From contig JBAYIO010000014.1 in the NCBI GenBank assembly GCA_041665605.1, positions 7,037 through 71,036 of the forward strand: DNA of 64,000 nucleotides, in the 5' to 3' direction. The translations under genes and the position numbers were made by a program. Shown here in pieces: positions 18,710-26,939 of the stretch (the stretch's first letter is position 1; each line of letters opens with the position of its first letter). This DNA comes from CAIPAT01 sp041665605. GTDB lineage: Bacteria; Verrucomicrobiota; Lentisphaeria; Victivallales; Victivallaceae. The notes under the pieces are model-generated. The model worked only from the letters and a program-made list of their open reading frames with translations, ran no database searches and was not told the origin of the DNA.

Positions 18710-21277
18710 CTATTTCTGTTCCGGGAGATGGCAGCCGGGGGCGATGCAGAGTATCTGGTCGGATTTGAGCCAGCCGTCGGCTTCGCCGCAGCGCACCCTG
18801 GACCAATCCTGACGGGATTCAACAATCTTTACTTTGGTGCCGCTTTGCAGCTTCGCCTCCACCTGGCCGGAAGACTCCGACGGCAGAGAACGCAGCTTCG
18901 CGTTATCGGTCATAATTACCGCAATGTCCGGGTTGTAGTCATTCTGGTACTGGGTCGCCGCGGCAATAATTGAGAGCAGCGCCGCCAGTGAGACGATACC
19001 CAGCAGGATGGATAATTTATTAAATGACAGTGAACGCCTGAACGCCAGAATACCGCCGCCGGCGGCGCAGGCAATCGCCGCGATCAGCAGCCATTGGTCG
19101 GGACGCAGATTGTCGCGCATCGCCTTTATCAGCGAGGCCGGGTCTTTGATTTCGCCGGTCTGCGGCTGGAAAAGTTTTCTGCGAACATAGTTCAGATTTT
19201 CCACAATATCCGAATCGCACGGCGCAAGCAGTCTGGCACGTTCATAACATACCAGTGCGGCGGGATAGTTCTGCATCTGGCAGTAACAATTGGCGAGGTT
19301 GTATAACAATGCCGGGTCCGGTTTTTCCGGAACAAGCCTTGAACGGTAATAGTCTGCCGCTCTGCTGAACTCGCCGCGGTCATAAGCGGTTAGCGCCTCG
19401 ACATTGTTTAGAACCGGCCCCGGTTTCGGTTCCGCCGCTTTTTTCGAATCAGCCATCGCGCCGCCCGGCAGCAATGCCAGCAGCAGAATTACAGTAAAGC
19501 CTTTCACCGCCCTGCAGATGCGTTTCTTCAATTCATTCTTATCCATGTTGGAACCTCCGGGCATATAGCTTGCGGCGCCGGAACTGTGCAGGCATTCGGC
19601 AATTTCCCTGTCATCGACTTTTTCCGCCAGTTCGGTCGCGGTGGTTCCCGGCGGCAGCGCCAGCATGTCATTCAGGAACGGCACTACTTCATTGTTAATC
19701 ACCTCGTCAATATTATCCGGAGCACACTTTTTCAGCTCGTGCAGCACTCTGGAGCGGTCAGACTGGGCCGCCAGGCGGCGGCGCAGCATCGGGTCGCCGT
19801 CCAGTTTCATTCTGGAAGCATGACGCCATTCGCTGAACAGCCACAACAGCGGCCCGGCGCCCAGCAGCAGAATGTATGCCCACAGATAGTTGAGGTAAAG
19901 CGGAACTGCAATCCCGCCGGCGTCGGACTTCTTGAGGTAAAGAATGCCGGATTTTGCGGCCGGTTTATTCACTTTCGCTTCAGGTTCGGCGGAAAATTTG
20001 AAATCAGGGGATGAGTTCACTACCATCGGGGCGGCAGTTAAAGCCTGAGTTTCCGATGGGACTACCGTGAATTTCTGTTCATATTTGAAAGTTTTGTATG
20101 CTTCATGCGAAGTCGAGAATATCGCCGTCTTTAAATCAATCTCAACCGGACCCGGTTTCAGCGGGATCATCACATACCTGATTTCAGCCTGCTGCCTTTC
20201 GCCGGCGGATGCTGCCGATTTATTGACCTCCGGCGGATAAATGCGGAATCCCGGGATATTCAGCTTGGGCGTCTGTAAATTTTCCAGAGAGCCGCTTCCG
20301 GAAATTTCCAGCTTGAAAGTAAACGGTTCGCCTGACTTTAACTCCTTGGCGCTGACCGAATAACTTACCAGCCAACTGCCAATCAGGCCAAGACTCTCAA
20401 CCTCTTCCGGCACCGGCGGCAGCGCTTTGATTTTCAGCTCCGGAAAATCAATGGTAACGGAATAAGGAACTTGACGATACGACTGGCCGCGCATAAGGTT
20501 AAAGAAATCATCATCGTCGGGGGTGCGCGACTGCCGGTCAGGTACGATAATTTCGCAATTCTGGGTGGCGGACGGCGTGATTGTTCCGGCGGCAATTGCT
20601 CTGAATGCCGTACGGAATTTATAAATTTGAAATCTCCGTCCGCCAATACCGTCACGCTCCCTGGTCGGCAGCTCAAACCGGTTGTTTTCCTTGTTTACGT
20701 TGCTGTAATCACGGAAAATCACTTTATCCATATTGAAATTCGGCCAACTGGTAAACTGATATTTGATATCTTCCGACGCGTAAATGTCCAGTTCAATCGG
20801 AATTTCTTCTCCGACATAAAATTCACGGCCTTCCGCCATGATGATGCCCTTGCCGTAAATCAAATCTTTAAGCTTGCTATCGCCGCCGCCGTCAGCTTTG
20901 GAAACAACCTGATTCGCCCCTGAAAAAGCTTTTACGGTGACGCCGTTTGTCATCATCTCTTTTCCGCTGACTATGACTTTTAACGGCGGAATCTCCACCG
21001 TGCCTTCTTTCGTGACTTTGAACCAGTAGATATTGCGGCTCTCCGCAACTCCGTTAACAATGCTGCGCTGCATGGATGAGCCATTTTTAATCCACTCAAC
21101 ATTTTCAACGCGGGGTAAAGACACTGCTTTGGGGAAATCATTGGCCCTGGCAGCGATCACAAGCTGCACCCGCTGGCCGACAATCACATTGTCCGGCACC
21201 GCGATCGCCTGAACTTCCGCGCCATGCAGATTACATGCGGATAAACATATCAGGAGGAGATATAAAAATTTTTTCAT
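18710..21277 (-). CDS. batD: BatD-BatE fusion protein (aerotolerance operon type)
   Basis: One uninterrupted frame of 855 residues holds two Bat proteins. Residues 1-577 are BatD: a signal peptide (MKKFLYLLLICLSACNLHG), Ig-like repeats with VKVTKEG-type strands ending in EIPPLKVIVSGK, and a membrane anchor near LYLNYLWAYILLLGAGPLLW. Residues 578-855 are BatE: its own signal-like start MDKNELKK...VILLLALLPGGAMA, TPRs (PALLYNLANCYCQMQNYPAA), two membrane helices, and a C-terminal SH3-like domain (DNAKLRSLPSESSGQVEAKL). ATG 19546 opening the BatE part has an ideal GGAGG 7 nt upstream, so BatE may also be made alone. ATG 21277 is preferred over TTG 21298. The upstream BatB-like gene is 46 nt away. 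Confidence 0.85.
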   Translation of the reverse strand: MKKFLYLLLICLSACNLHGAEVQAIAVPDNVIVGQRVQLVIAARANDFPKAVSLPRVENVEWIKNGSSMQRSIVNGVAESRNIYWFKVTKEGTVEIPPLKVIVSGKEMMTNGVTVKAFSGANQVVSKADGGGDSKLKDLIYGKGIIMAEGREFYVGEEIPIELDIYASEDIKYQFTSWPNFNMDKVIFRDYSNVNKENNRFELPTRERDGIGGRRFQIYKFRTAFRAIAAGTITPSATQNCEIIVPDRQSRTPDDDDFFNLMRGQSYRQVPYSVTIDFPELKIKALPPVPEEVESLGLIGSWLVSYSVSAKELKSGEPFTFKLEISGSGSLENLQTPKLNIPGFRIYPPEVNKSAASAGERQQAEIRYVMIPLKPGPVEIDLKTAIFSTSHEAYKTFKYEQKFTVVPSETQALTAAPMVVNSSPDFKFSAEPEAKVNKPAAKSGILYLKKSDAGGIAVPLYLNYLWAYILLLGAGPLLWLFSEWRHASRMKLDGDPMLRRRLAAQSDRSRVLHELKKCAPDNIDEVINNEVVPFLNDMLALPPGTTATELAEKVDDREIAECLHSSGAASYMPGGSNMDKNELKKRICRAVKGFTVILLLALLPGGAMADSKKAAEPKPGPVLNNVEALTAYDRGEFSRAADYYRSRLVPEKPDPALLYNLANCYCQMQNYPAALVCYERARLLAPCDSDIVENLNYVRRKLFQPQTGEIKDPASLIKAMRDNLRPDQWLLIAAIACAAGGGILAFRRSLSFNKLSILLGIVSLAALLSIIAAATQYQNDYNPDIAVIMTDNAKLRSLPSESSGQVEAKLQSGTKVKIVESRQDWSRVRCGEADGWLKSDQILCIAPGCHLPEQK

Positions 21278-21323
21278 GATTCCAAACTCTCTTTTCAAAA
21301 CATTTCCCGGAATGGCGAGCCCA

Positions 21324-23855
21324 TTACCAGTCTTTTTCCACTTTGATCTGACCGTACATTTTCTGCTGCTGTTCTTTTAACGCATCACGCAGATTTTTTT
21401 CTTTTCCGGCCATTACTTCGAGCAGGGCTTTGGCCTGCTGCGGGTCAATTTCCTTTTCCTGCTGTGCGGCTTTAGCCTGAGCGGACTGATCATTCAGTTT
21501 ACGGTCCTGCTGATTCTGCTTGTCCTGATCTTTTTTGTCCTGCTGATCTTTCTTGTCTTTTTGATCTTTCTGGTCCTTCTTGTCCTTGTCGCTGCCGCCA
21601 TTTTTATTCTTATCATTTTTATCGTTCTTATTATTGTCATCGGCTCCGAGATATTTCAAGGCCTCTTTCATGTGTTTATCAGCTTTTTCCGGCTTGGATT
21701 CCTTCTTGGCCTCCTCAGCTTTATCCAACTCTTTGCGGGCGGCTTCGGCGTTCTGCTCAATCTTCTTCTGTTCGAGCTTTTGGGCCTGGTCTTTTAATTC
21801 ATCCACCGATTTCTGGGCGTCTTTCATTGCCTGGTCAGCATTCTGCTTTTGATCTTTTCCCGATTGCTTATTCTGCTGATCTTGCTTCTGCTGATTATCC
21901 TGTTTGTTCTGATCCTGTTTGTTCTGATCCTGTTTGTTCTGATCCTGTTTATTCTGATCCTGTTTATTCTGATCCTGTTTATTCTGATTCTGTTTATTCT
22001 GATCCTGTTTATTCTGATCCTGCTTGTTCTGATCCTGCTTGTTCTGATCCTGCTGGTCTTTATTCTGCTTCTGATCTTTCTGCTGTTTGTCCTGTTTCTG
22101 CTGCTGCTGTTGCTTTCTGGCTTCTTCAGTCTTTTTACGCGCTTCTTCCTGCTTCTTTTTAAGCTCTTCAATCTTTTTGCGCAATTCAGCAATCATATCG
22201 CGGTCAAATAAAAGTTTCTGCTGGTCAATGGCGACTTCAGCGCGATTCTGTTCCAGTTGAATATTGCCGGCTTCGGGTGCTTTCTGCTCTTCCGCGATTT
22301 TTTTAACTTCCGGCGTTTTGGGATCACCGGCGGCTTTTGCGGCATCCGGTTGAGCAGTTTTGATGCTCATGGATTTTACATACATCTCTTCCGCCTTATC
22401 AAGAATCTTTTCTGCTCCGGAAAGTTTTTCCAGCGCGCCGTCCAGATTTTGTCCTTTTACCTGCTCGACACTCTGCGTCATTTCCTGGCGGGCTTTATTA
22501 TGTTCGATTACTCCGAGATTCTGGTAGGCCCGCGCCCGTACTGCCGGATTTTTTTCCGCCAGATTAATCGCCTGTTCGTACAGTTTGGCGGCACTTTCAT
22601 CTTTCTTCAACTGTAAGTCGTGACCTTCATTGTAAGTTTTTACCGGATCGGGCAATGCGGCAGGCTTGTCTTTTGCCGCCTTCTTCTCCTGATCCGTTGC
22701 CGTTCCGTCTGTAGCGGTATCGGACGGCAGTGTCACCGCCGGTTGCGGTGCCGGGGTAGTATTATCTTCATCCGCGGCTTTTGCGCCGGAGGCCGCAACT
22801 AATAATCCAGGCAGCAAAAACAGCAGCAAGGCCTTGCGGGAACGAACTGCGGTATTTTCGCGTTCGGAAAGAATGAACCAGGTCAGCAGCAGCGCCAGAG
22901 CGACGGCCAGCGGATAGTAGAATCTTTCAATCGGTTTGGTCCGGATGCCTTTATCCAGTTCTTTCGGCACCAAATCCTTGATCCGCTGGCGTATCTGATC
23001 AAGCCCGGGGTCGGTAACGGTACTGCGGACATAAATGCCGCCGGTTTCTTTGGCCAGCTTGACCAACTGCTGTTCATTAAGTTTAGTTTTGACCAGATTG
23101 CCGGACGCGTCACGCATGAATGCCGGAGTTTCTCCCGGACCGCGTTTCAACGGAATAACCGCCGGATTGGCCGGGTCACCCAGCCCTACAATAAACAATG
23201 GTATTTTCTGGTTCTTAAGCGAATCCAGGACACGGGAACTGTCACCCGAAAGTTCGTCGCCGTCAGTAATCAGGACGATCGCCCGGTTGGTGCTTTCCGC
23301 GGCGTCGAACGCCTTGCCCGCTGTTTCCAGAGCCAGTTGCAGGTTGGTGCCGCCCAGCGGGATGGTCGAGGTGCTCAATTCGTCAACATATTGAATGAAG
23401 CTGGTTTTGTCGGTAGTCATCGGGCATTCCAGAAAAGCGTTTCCGGCAAATGCCACCAGGCCGAAACGGTCGCCGTTGGAATCGTTGACCAGTTGCCGCA
23501 GCAGCCACTTGGCATGTTCAAGCCTGGACGGCTGAATATCTTCGGACAGCATGCTTTTAGAAACGTCAAAAAGCACCATTACGTCCCGGCCTCGTGCATC
23601 GTAAGGTACCAGTTGTGAACCCCAATACGGCCTGGCTGCCGCAAGCATCAGCAGTAAAATACCGGCCATGAACAGCCATAGACGCAGTGATCTGCGGGCA
23701 GGGGAGATTAAAACATGCTCCGGGTCATTCCACCTGACGCCGAGCAATGATTTGAGGATTTGCGAACGTCTTACCCGGGCGCGCCAGATTAAAAGTAAAA
23801 CGGCCAGCACAACTGCCGGGATGAACCATAATATCAGACTATTCAAAAAGTTCAT
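21324..23855 (-). CDS. batB: BatB-like vWFA membrane protein fused to BatC-like TPR and Q/K/D-rich tail
   Basis: A 843-residue protein. It has two N-terminal membrane helices, then a von Willebrand A domain with an intact MIDAS (DVSKS at residues 97-101, GGTN, ITDGDE), and a third helix around YYPLAVALALLLTWFIL. This first part is BatB. A second hydrophobic signal-like segment (LLLFLLPGLLVAASGAKA) leads into a BatC-like TPR domain with YEQAINLAEKNPAVRARAYQ, then a very charged Gln/Lys/Asp/Asn-rich tail with ten QDQNK pentapeptides. BatA and MoxR are not in the window. ATG 23855 has GGAAGG five nt upstream. Bat proteins are linked to envelope stress and aerotolerance in other bacteria; the role here is inferred. 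Confidence 0.87.
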   Translation of the reverse strand: MNFLNSLILWFIPAVVLAVLLLIWRARVRRSQILKSLLGVRWNDPEHVLISPARRSLRLWLFMAGILLLMLAAARPYWGSQLVPYDARGRDVMVLFDVSKSMLSEDIQPSRLEHAKWLLRQLVNDSNGDRFGLVAFAGNAFLECPMTTDKTSFIQYVDELSTSTIPLGGTNLQLALETAGKAFDAAESTNRAIVLITDGDELSGDSSRVLDSLKNQKIPLFIVGLGDPANPAVIPLKRGPGETPAFMRDASGNLVKTKLNEQQLVKLAKETGGIYVRSTVTDPGLDQIRQRIKDLVPKELDKGIRTKPIERFYYPLAVALALLLTWFILSERENTAVRSRKALLLFLLPGLLVAASGAKAADEDNTTPAPQPAVTLPSDTATDGTATDQEKKAAKDKPAALPDPVKTYNEGHDLQLKKDESAAKLYEQAINLAEKNPAVRARAYQNLGVIEHNKARQEMTQSVEQVKGQNLDGALEKLSGAEKILDKAEEMYVKSMSIKTAQPDAAKAAGDPKTPEVKKIAEEQKAPEAGNIQLEQNRAEVAIDQQKLLFDRDMIAELRKKIEELKKKQEEARKKTEEARKQQQQQKQDKQQKDQKQNKDQQDQNKQDQNKQDQNKQDQNKQNQNKQDQNKQDQNKQDQNKQDQNKQDQNKQDNQQKQDQQNKQSGKDQKQNADQAMKDAQKSVDELKDQAQKLEQKKIEQNAEAARKELDKAEEAKKESKPEKADKHMKEALKYLGADDNNKNDKNDKNKNGGSDKDKKDQKDQKDKKDQQDKKDQDKQNQQDRKLNDQSAQAKAAQQEKEIDPQQAKALLEVMAGKEKNLRDALKEQQQKMYGQIKVEKDW
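21901..22050 (-). repeat. 15-bp tandem repeat (10 units) inside the BatC-like region
   Basis: Ten head-to-tail units of TGTTTRTTCTGATCC (plus-strand reading), with single-base variants in the sixth, ninth and tenth units. They encode the minus-strand pentapeptide QDQNK, once QNQNK. The array is in phase with codons, so copy-number change would lengthen or shorten the tail without a frameshift. Confidence 0.95.
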
Positions 23856-24000
23856 AACCACCTTCCATGCCCGCTGTAATCAGGCTGTTCCTGAGTTGAA
23901 TCTGCAATTCTCAATTTGCCGCCGGCAGTTTCAGGCTGCCGGCAATCGATGTGATTTCATCAGGAAAAGACAAGCGGAATACCGTTATGGTTCAATGCTT

Positions 24001-25644
24001 TTAGGTTTTTTTTCGTTTTTTTTCCGGGCCGCCGCCTGATTTGCTTCCGGCTTTTTTCCCTGGTTTTGCTGCCGACTTCCGGAGTTTGTCAGTCGAACGC
24101 GGAGCTCTGCCTGGTTGTTTGCCTGGTTTCTTGCCCGGTTTTTTGTCAGTTTTCTTCTCCGGCTTCCCGAGAGTTTTCTTTTCATTTCTTTTGTCGATTT
24201 TGCCGGCTGGTTTCCGGAATTTGTCGGTTGTCCGCTCTGTGCGGATGCTTTCGACTTTTTTGGGTCTGGCGCGCAGTTCCACCACAATCGGCAGTCCGGT
24301 AAAGTCGAATGCCTGGCGCAGGCAGTTTTTCAGGAATATCAGATAATTGTCGGCACAATAGACCGGCTGATTGACAAACAACAGAAACTTCGGCGGCTCG
24401 CTGCCGATCATTGAACAGTAATAAAGTTTAAGCGGCGCCACTCCCACCACGGGCGGCGAATTACGGGCAAATGCATCCAGCAGCACTTTATTGACCAGCG
24501 AGGTCGGGATTTTTACTTCCATCTGAGCCATGACTTCGGCGATCTGGTCCAGCAGCGCATTCATATTGTATTTGCGCAGCACGCTGGTGAATACCACCGG
24601 CGCATAATTCAGGTGCGGCAGCGTATAGCGGATCTCCTCGATCAACTGTTTCTGCTTGACATCTTCATCCTCATCCTTGCACAGGTCGAATTTGTTGGCG
24701 ACGATGATGCAGCCTTTGCCGGATTCAACGATAGATGCTGCGATTTTCCGGTCTTGCGAAGTGACGCCGTCTTTGCTGGTTTCCACCAGAAACAGCACCA
24801 GTTGAGCGCGTTTGAGCGCCTCCTCCGTGCGCATCATGCTGAACAGTTCGACTACATTGTCAATTTTGGATCTTTTGCGCAGGCCTGCGGTATCAATCAG
24901 GGCGGCGGGCAGCATCTCGCCTTTGTATTTGATCTCGAAATCAATATCGATTGAATCGCGGGTCGTGCCGGCGATATCGCTGACCATGACGCGCTCTTCG
25001 CCCAGCATCCAGTTGACCATTGAGGATTTACCGACATTCGGACGCCCGACAACCGCTATGCGGAACGGTTCGGCTTTGGTGGTAACGTCTTCCTCCACGT
25101 CTTCAAAATCTTCCAGCGCGATGTCCAGCAGCCTGGCAACGCCTTTGCGATGCAGACAGGAGACCGGATAAATTTTATCAAAGCCCAGTTCCGAGAAAAG
25201 CATTGATTCAGCGTCAAGTGTCGGATTGTCACATTTATTGGCCGCCAGCAGCACTTTTTTGCCGATGCCGCGCAAGCGGTCGGTGACTTCGCGGTCCAGC
25301 GGCACGATTCCGTCCTGTACGTTGCATACGAAAATCAGTACATCAGCGCCTTCAATCGCGGCTTCGACCTGTTCCCGGATTCCGGCATCCCAGATATCGG
25401 CCATCTTCTTGGCCCCGGTGATATTGCCCAGGCCGCCGGTATCAATCAACTGAAAATGCTTGCCGTGCCATGATGCGGGGGCCACGACGCGGTCGCGGGT
25501 TACTCCGGGCTGTTCGTGAACAATGGACACCCGGCGTCCGACAATCGCGTTGAACAGCGATGATTTGCCGACGTTGGGGCGTCCGACGATGGCCACGACC
25601 GGTATCCGTTTTTCCTGCTTTTCAGTTGTTTCATTTTCAGTCAT
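24001..25644 (-). CDS. der: Der (EngA) ribosome-assembly GTPase with long basic tail
   Basis: The essential double-GTPase needed for 50S subunit maturation. The first G domain has GRPNVGKSS at residues 21-29, DTGGL and NKCD. The second has GRPNVGKSSMVN, DTAGLRKR and NKFDLC, followed by the KH-like domain ending near FTGLPIVVELRARPKK. At 547 residues it is about 90 longer than usual. The extra C-terminus (from about residue 458) is almost entirely Lys, Arg, Pro, Gly and Thr and looks disordered and RNA-binding. The start has AGGAG eight nt upstream. It follows the dehydrogenase-like gene by 171 nt on the same strand. Confidence 0.97.
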   Translation of the reverse strand: MTENETTEKQEKRIPVVAIVGRPNVGKSSLFNAIVGRRVSIVHEQPGVTRDRVVAPASWHGKHFQLIDTGGLGNITGAKKMADIWDAGIREQVEAAIEGADVLIFVCNVQDGIVPLDREVTDRLRGIGKKVLLAANKCDNPTLDAESMLFSELGFDKIYPVSCLHRKGVARLLDIALEDFEDVEEDVTTKAEPFRIAVVGRPNVGKSSMVNWMLGEERVMVSDIAGTTRDSIDIDFEIKYKGEMLPAALIDTAGLRKRSKIDNVVELFSMMRTEEALKRAQLVLFLVETSKDGVTSQDRKIAASIVESGKGCIIVANKFDLCKDEDEDVKQKQLIEEIRYTLPHLNYAPVVFTSVLRKYNMNALLDQIAEVMAQMEVKIPTSLVNKVLLDAFARNSPPVVGVAPLKLYYCSMIGSEPPKFLLFVNQPVYCADNYLIFLKNCLRQAFDFTGLPIVVELRARPKKVESIRTERTTDKFRKPAGKIDKRNEKKTLGKPEKKTDKKPGKKPGKQPGRAPRSTDKLRKSAAKPGKKAGSKSGGGPEKKRKKT

Positions 25645-25685
25645 TATCGTATCTCCTGAAGGATGTTTCTGTCTATAATGTTATG

Positions 25686-25726
25686 TCCCGCCATGTTGCA
25701 GCAAATGATTATCCACTTTGGCGGGA
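25686..25726. repeat. 8-bp inverted repeat between der and the upstream gene
   Basis: TCCCGCCA at 25686-25693 and TGGCGGGA at 25719-25726 are exact inverse copies separated by 25 nt. There is no T-run, so it is not a classical terminator. It could be an operator or an RNA stem in the der leader; nothing in the sequence decides this. Confidence 0.5.
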
Positions 25727-25815
25727 TACAAAAATACATCAGAAGTGCTTGAATTTAAAGGTCTGAAACGAAAAATCCCTGTTAATAGTCAGCTAAACGG
25801 CAACTTCACGTCTGT

Positions 25816-26811
25816 TCATTCGCTGAAATACGAGACTGGCGGGATGTCGGTCATGGTTTGCAGGCCCGGCGGACAGTTCATGATCTGGCGCACCGCGTTG
25901 ATGACGATGGCGCAGGTGGCGATATCGCCGTTGACCCCGCCCTCGATCTTTGAATCAATGTTGGGAATGCCGGAAATTTCCACACGGTCGCAGGGATCGG
26001 GTTCGCCGATCGCGGCCCGGAAGAGCATGGTGATTTTTTCCTCGCCGCCCACCATGCCGCGGCCGATCTGCTGAACCCCGGCGGCAAAACCCGGTTTAAT
26101 GGTGATATCGGCAGTTTTAATCTCTTTTTCCGCGACAATCGGTGATAGTTCGTCTTCGGTGCTTTCGAGTTTCCAGCCCATTCTGGCGGCAACCATATAC
26201 ATGGACTCCGTAAGACCGACATGGCGCAGCGTTCCGGCCTGGCGTTTCTTCTCGAATTCCTCCAGCGACAGTCCGGCGCCGATCTTCTGCTGGAAAGGAA
26301 CGCGGCGGAATTCCGCGTTCTGAATCCGGGACACTTTAATTCTATCCACCCGCTGTGATACCGCGGTCAGCGCCACCGGCAGCAGATCCATCAGGAAACC
26401 GGGATTGACACCGGTTCCCAGTACCGCGACATTCGCATTTTTAGCGGCGCAGTCGATGCGTCCGGCGATTCTCGGAGAAATACGCCAGGGGCAGGACAGC
26501 TCTTCGCAGGTGGAAATCACCGGCACACCCAGGGCGACAATATCTTCAATCTGCGGCGCAATCCGGCGCATATCCGAAACTGTACTCAGTATTACTACGT
26601 CAAAGTCTTTGCGGTTCAGTTCCTTGATGGATGCGGCTATTTTGATGCCGTTAGGTTTTCCGCCGCAGACCACGCCGAGGTCTTGTCCGGTCAGGCGCGG
26701 ATCGCAATCAACCGCGCGCGTCACTTTGACGCCTTTGCGTTCATTGATCAGGTTGACTATCTTGATGCCCAGCGGCCCAAGCCCCATTTGTGCAATTCTT
26801 ATAGTATGCAT
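25816..26811 (-). CDS. 2,4-diaminopentanoate dehydrogenase-like NAD(P)-binding protein
   Basis: A 331-residue protein of the DapB-like group that includes 2,4-diaminopentanoate dehydrogenase (Ord) of ornithine fermentation. The N-terminal Rossmann motif is MGLGPLGIKI. Family blocks follow: VPVISTCEELSCPW, VAVLGTGVNPGFLMD, GLTESMYMVAARMGWKLE and IPNIDSKIEGGVNGDIATCA. ATG 26811 has GAGGA upstream at good spacing and places the Rossmann strand at the N-terminus; an in-frame extension to 26931 is not needed. Whether this organism ferments ornithine cannot be told; many family members are amine dehydrogenases of unknown substrate. It lies 128 nt downstream of nrdJ on the same strand. Confidence 0.75.
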   Translation of the reverse strand: MHTIRIAQMGLGPLGIKIVNLINERKGVKVTRAVDCDPRLTGQDLGVVCGGKPNGIKIAASIKELNRKDFDVVILSTVSDMRRIAPQIEDIVALGVPVISTCEELSCPWRISPRIAGRIDCAAKNANVAVLGTGVNPGFLMDLLPVALTAVSQRVDRIKVSRIQNAEFRRVPFQQKIGAGLSLEEFEKKRQAGTLRHVGLTESMYMVAARMGWKLESTEDELSPIVAEKEIKTADITIKPGFAAGVQQIGRGMVGGEEKITMLFRAAIGEPDPCDRVEISGIPNIDSKIEGGVNGDIATCAIVINAVRQIMNCPPGLQTMTDIPPVSYFSE

Positions 26812-26875
26812 AATTTTAAATTCCTCTTTTTCATTAATATGCCACATCCCTGCAAAAATGAAAGAGAGGAAGCGT

Positions 26876-26925
26876 AATTTGCGCCGCCGCGGAATTTGCC
26901 GCATCCAGATGCGGAGGCGCAAATT
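26876..26925. repeat. Nested hairpin between nrdJ and the dehydrogenase gene
   Basis: An outer perfect 10-bp inverted repeat, AATTTGCGCC at 26876-26885 and GGCGCAAATT at 26916-26925, encloses a second perfect 7-bp stem, CCGCATC at 26899-26905 and GATGCGG at 26908-26914, with a 2-nt gap. There is no T-run on either side, so it is not a standard intrinsic terminator. A processing stem or a small palindromic repeat element are both possible. Confidence 0.6.
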
Positions 26926-26939
26926 CTGCATTTATTCCA

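Noticed and set aside
21827..22211. Hydrophobic plus-strand frames rich in ILF and SDP repeats
   Set aside because: They are translations of the opposite strand of the 15-bp repeat in the BatB-BatC gene.
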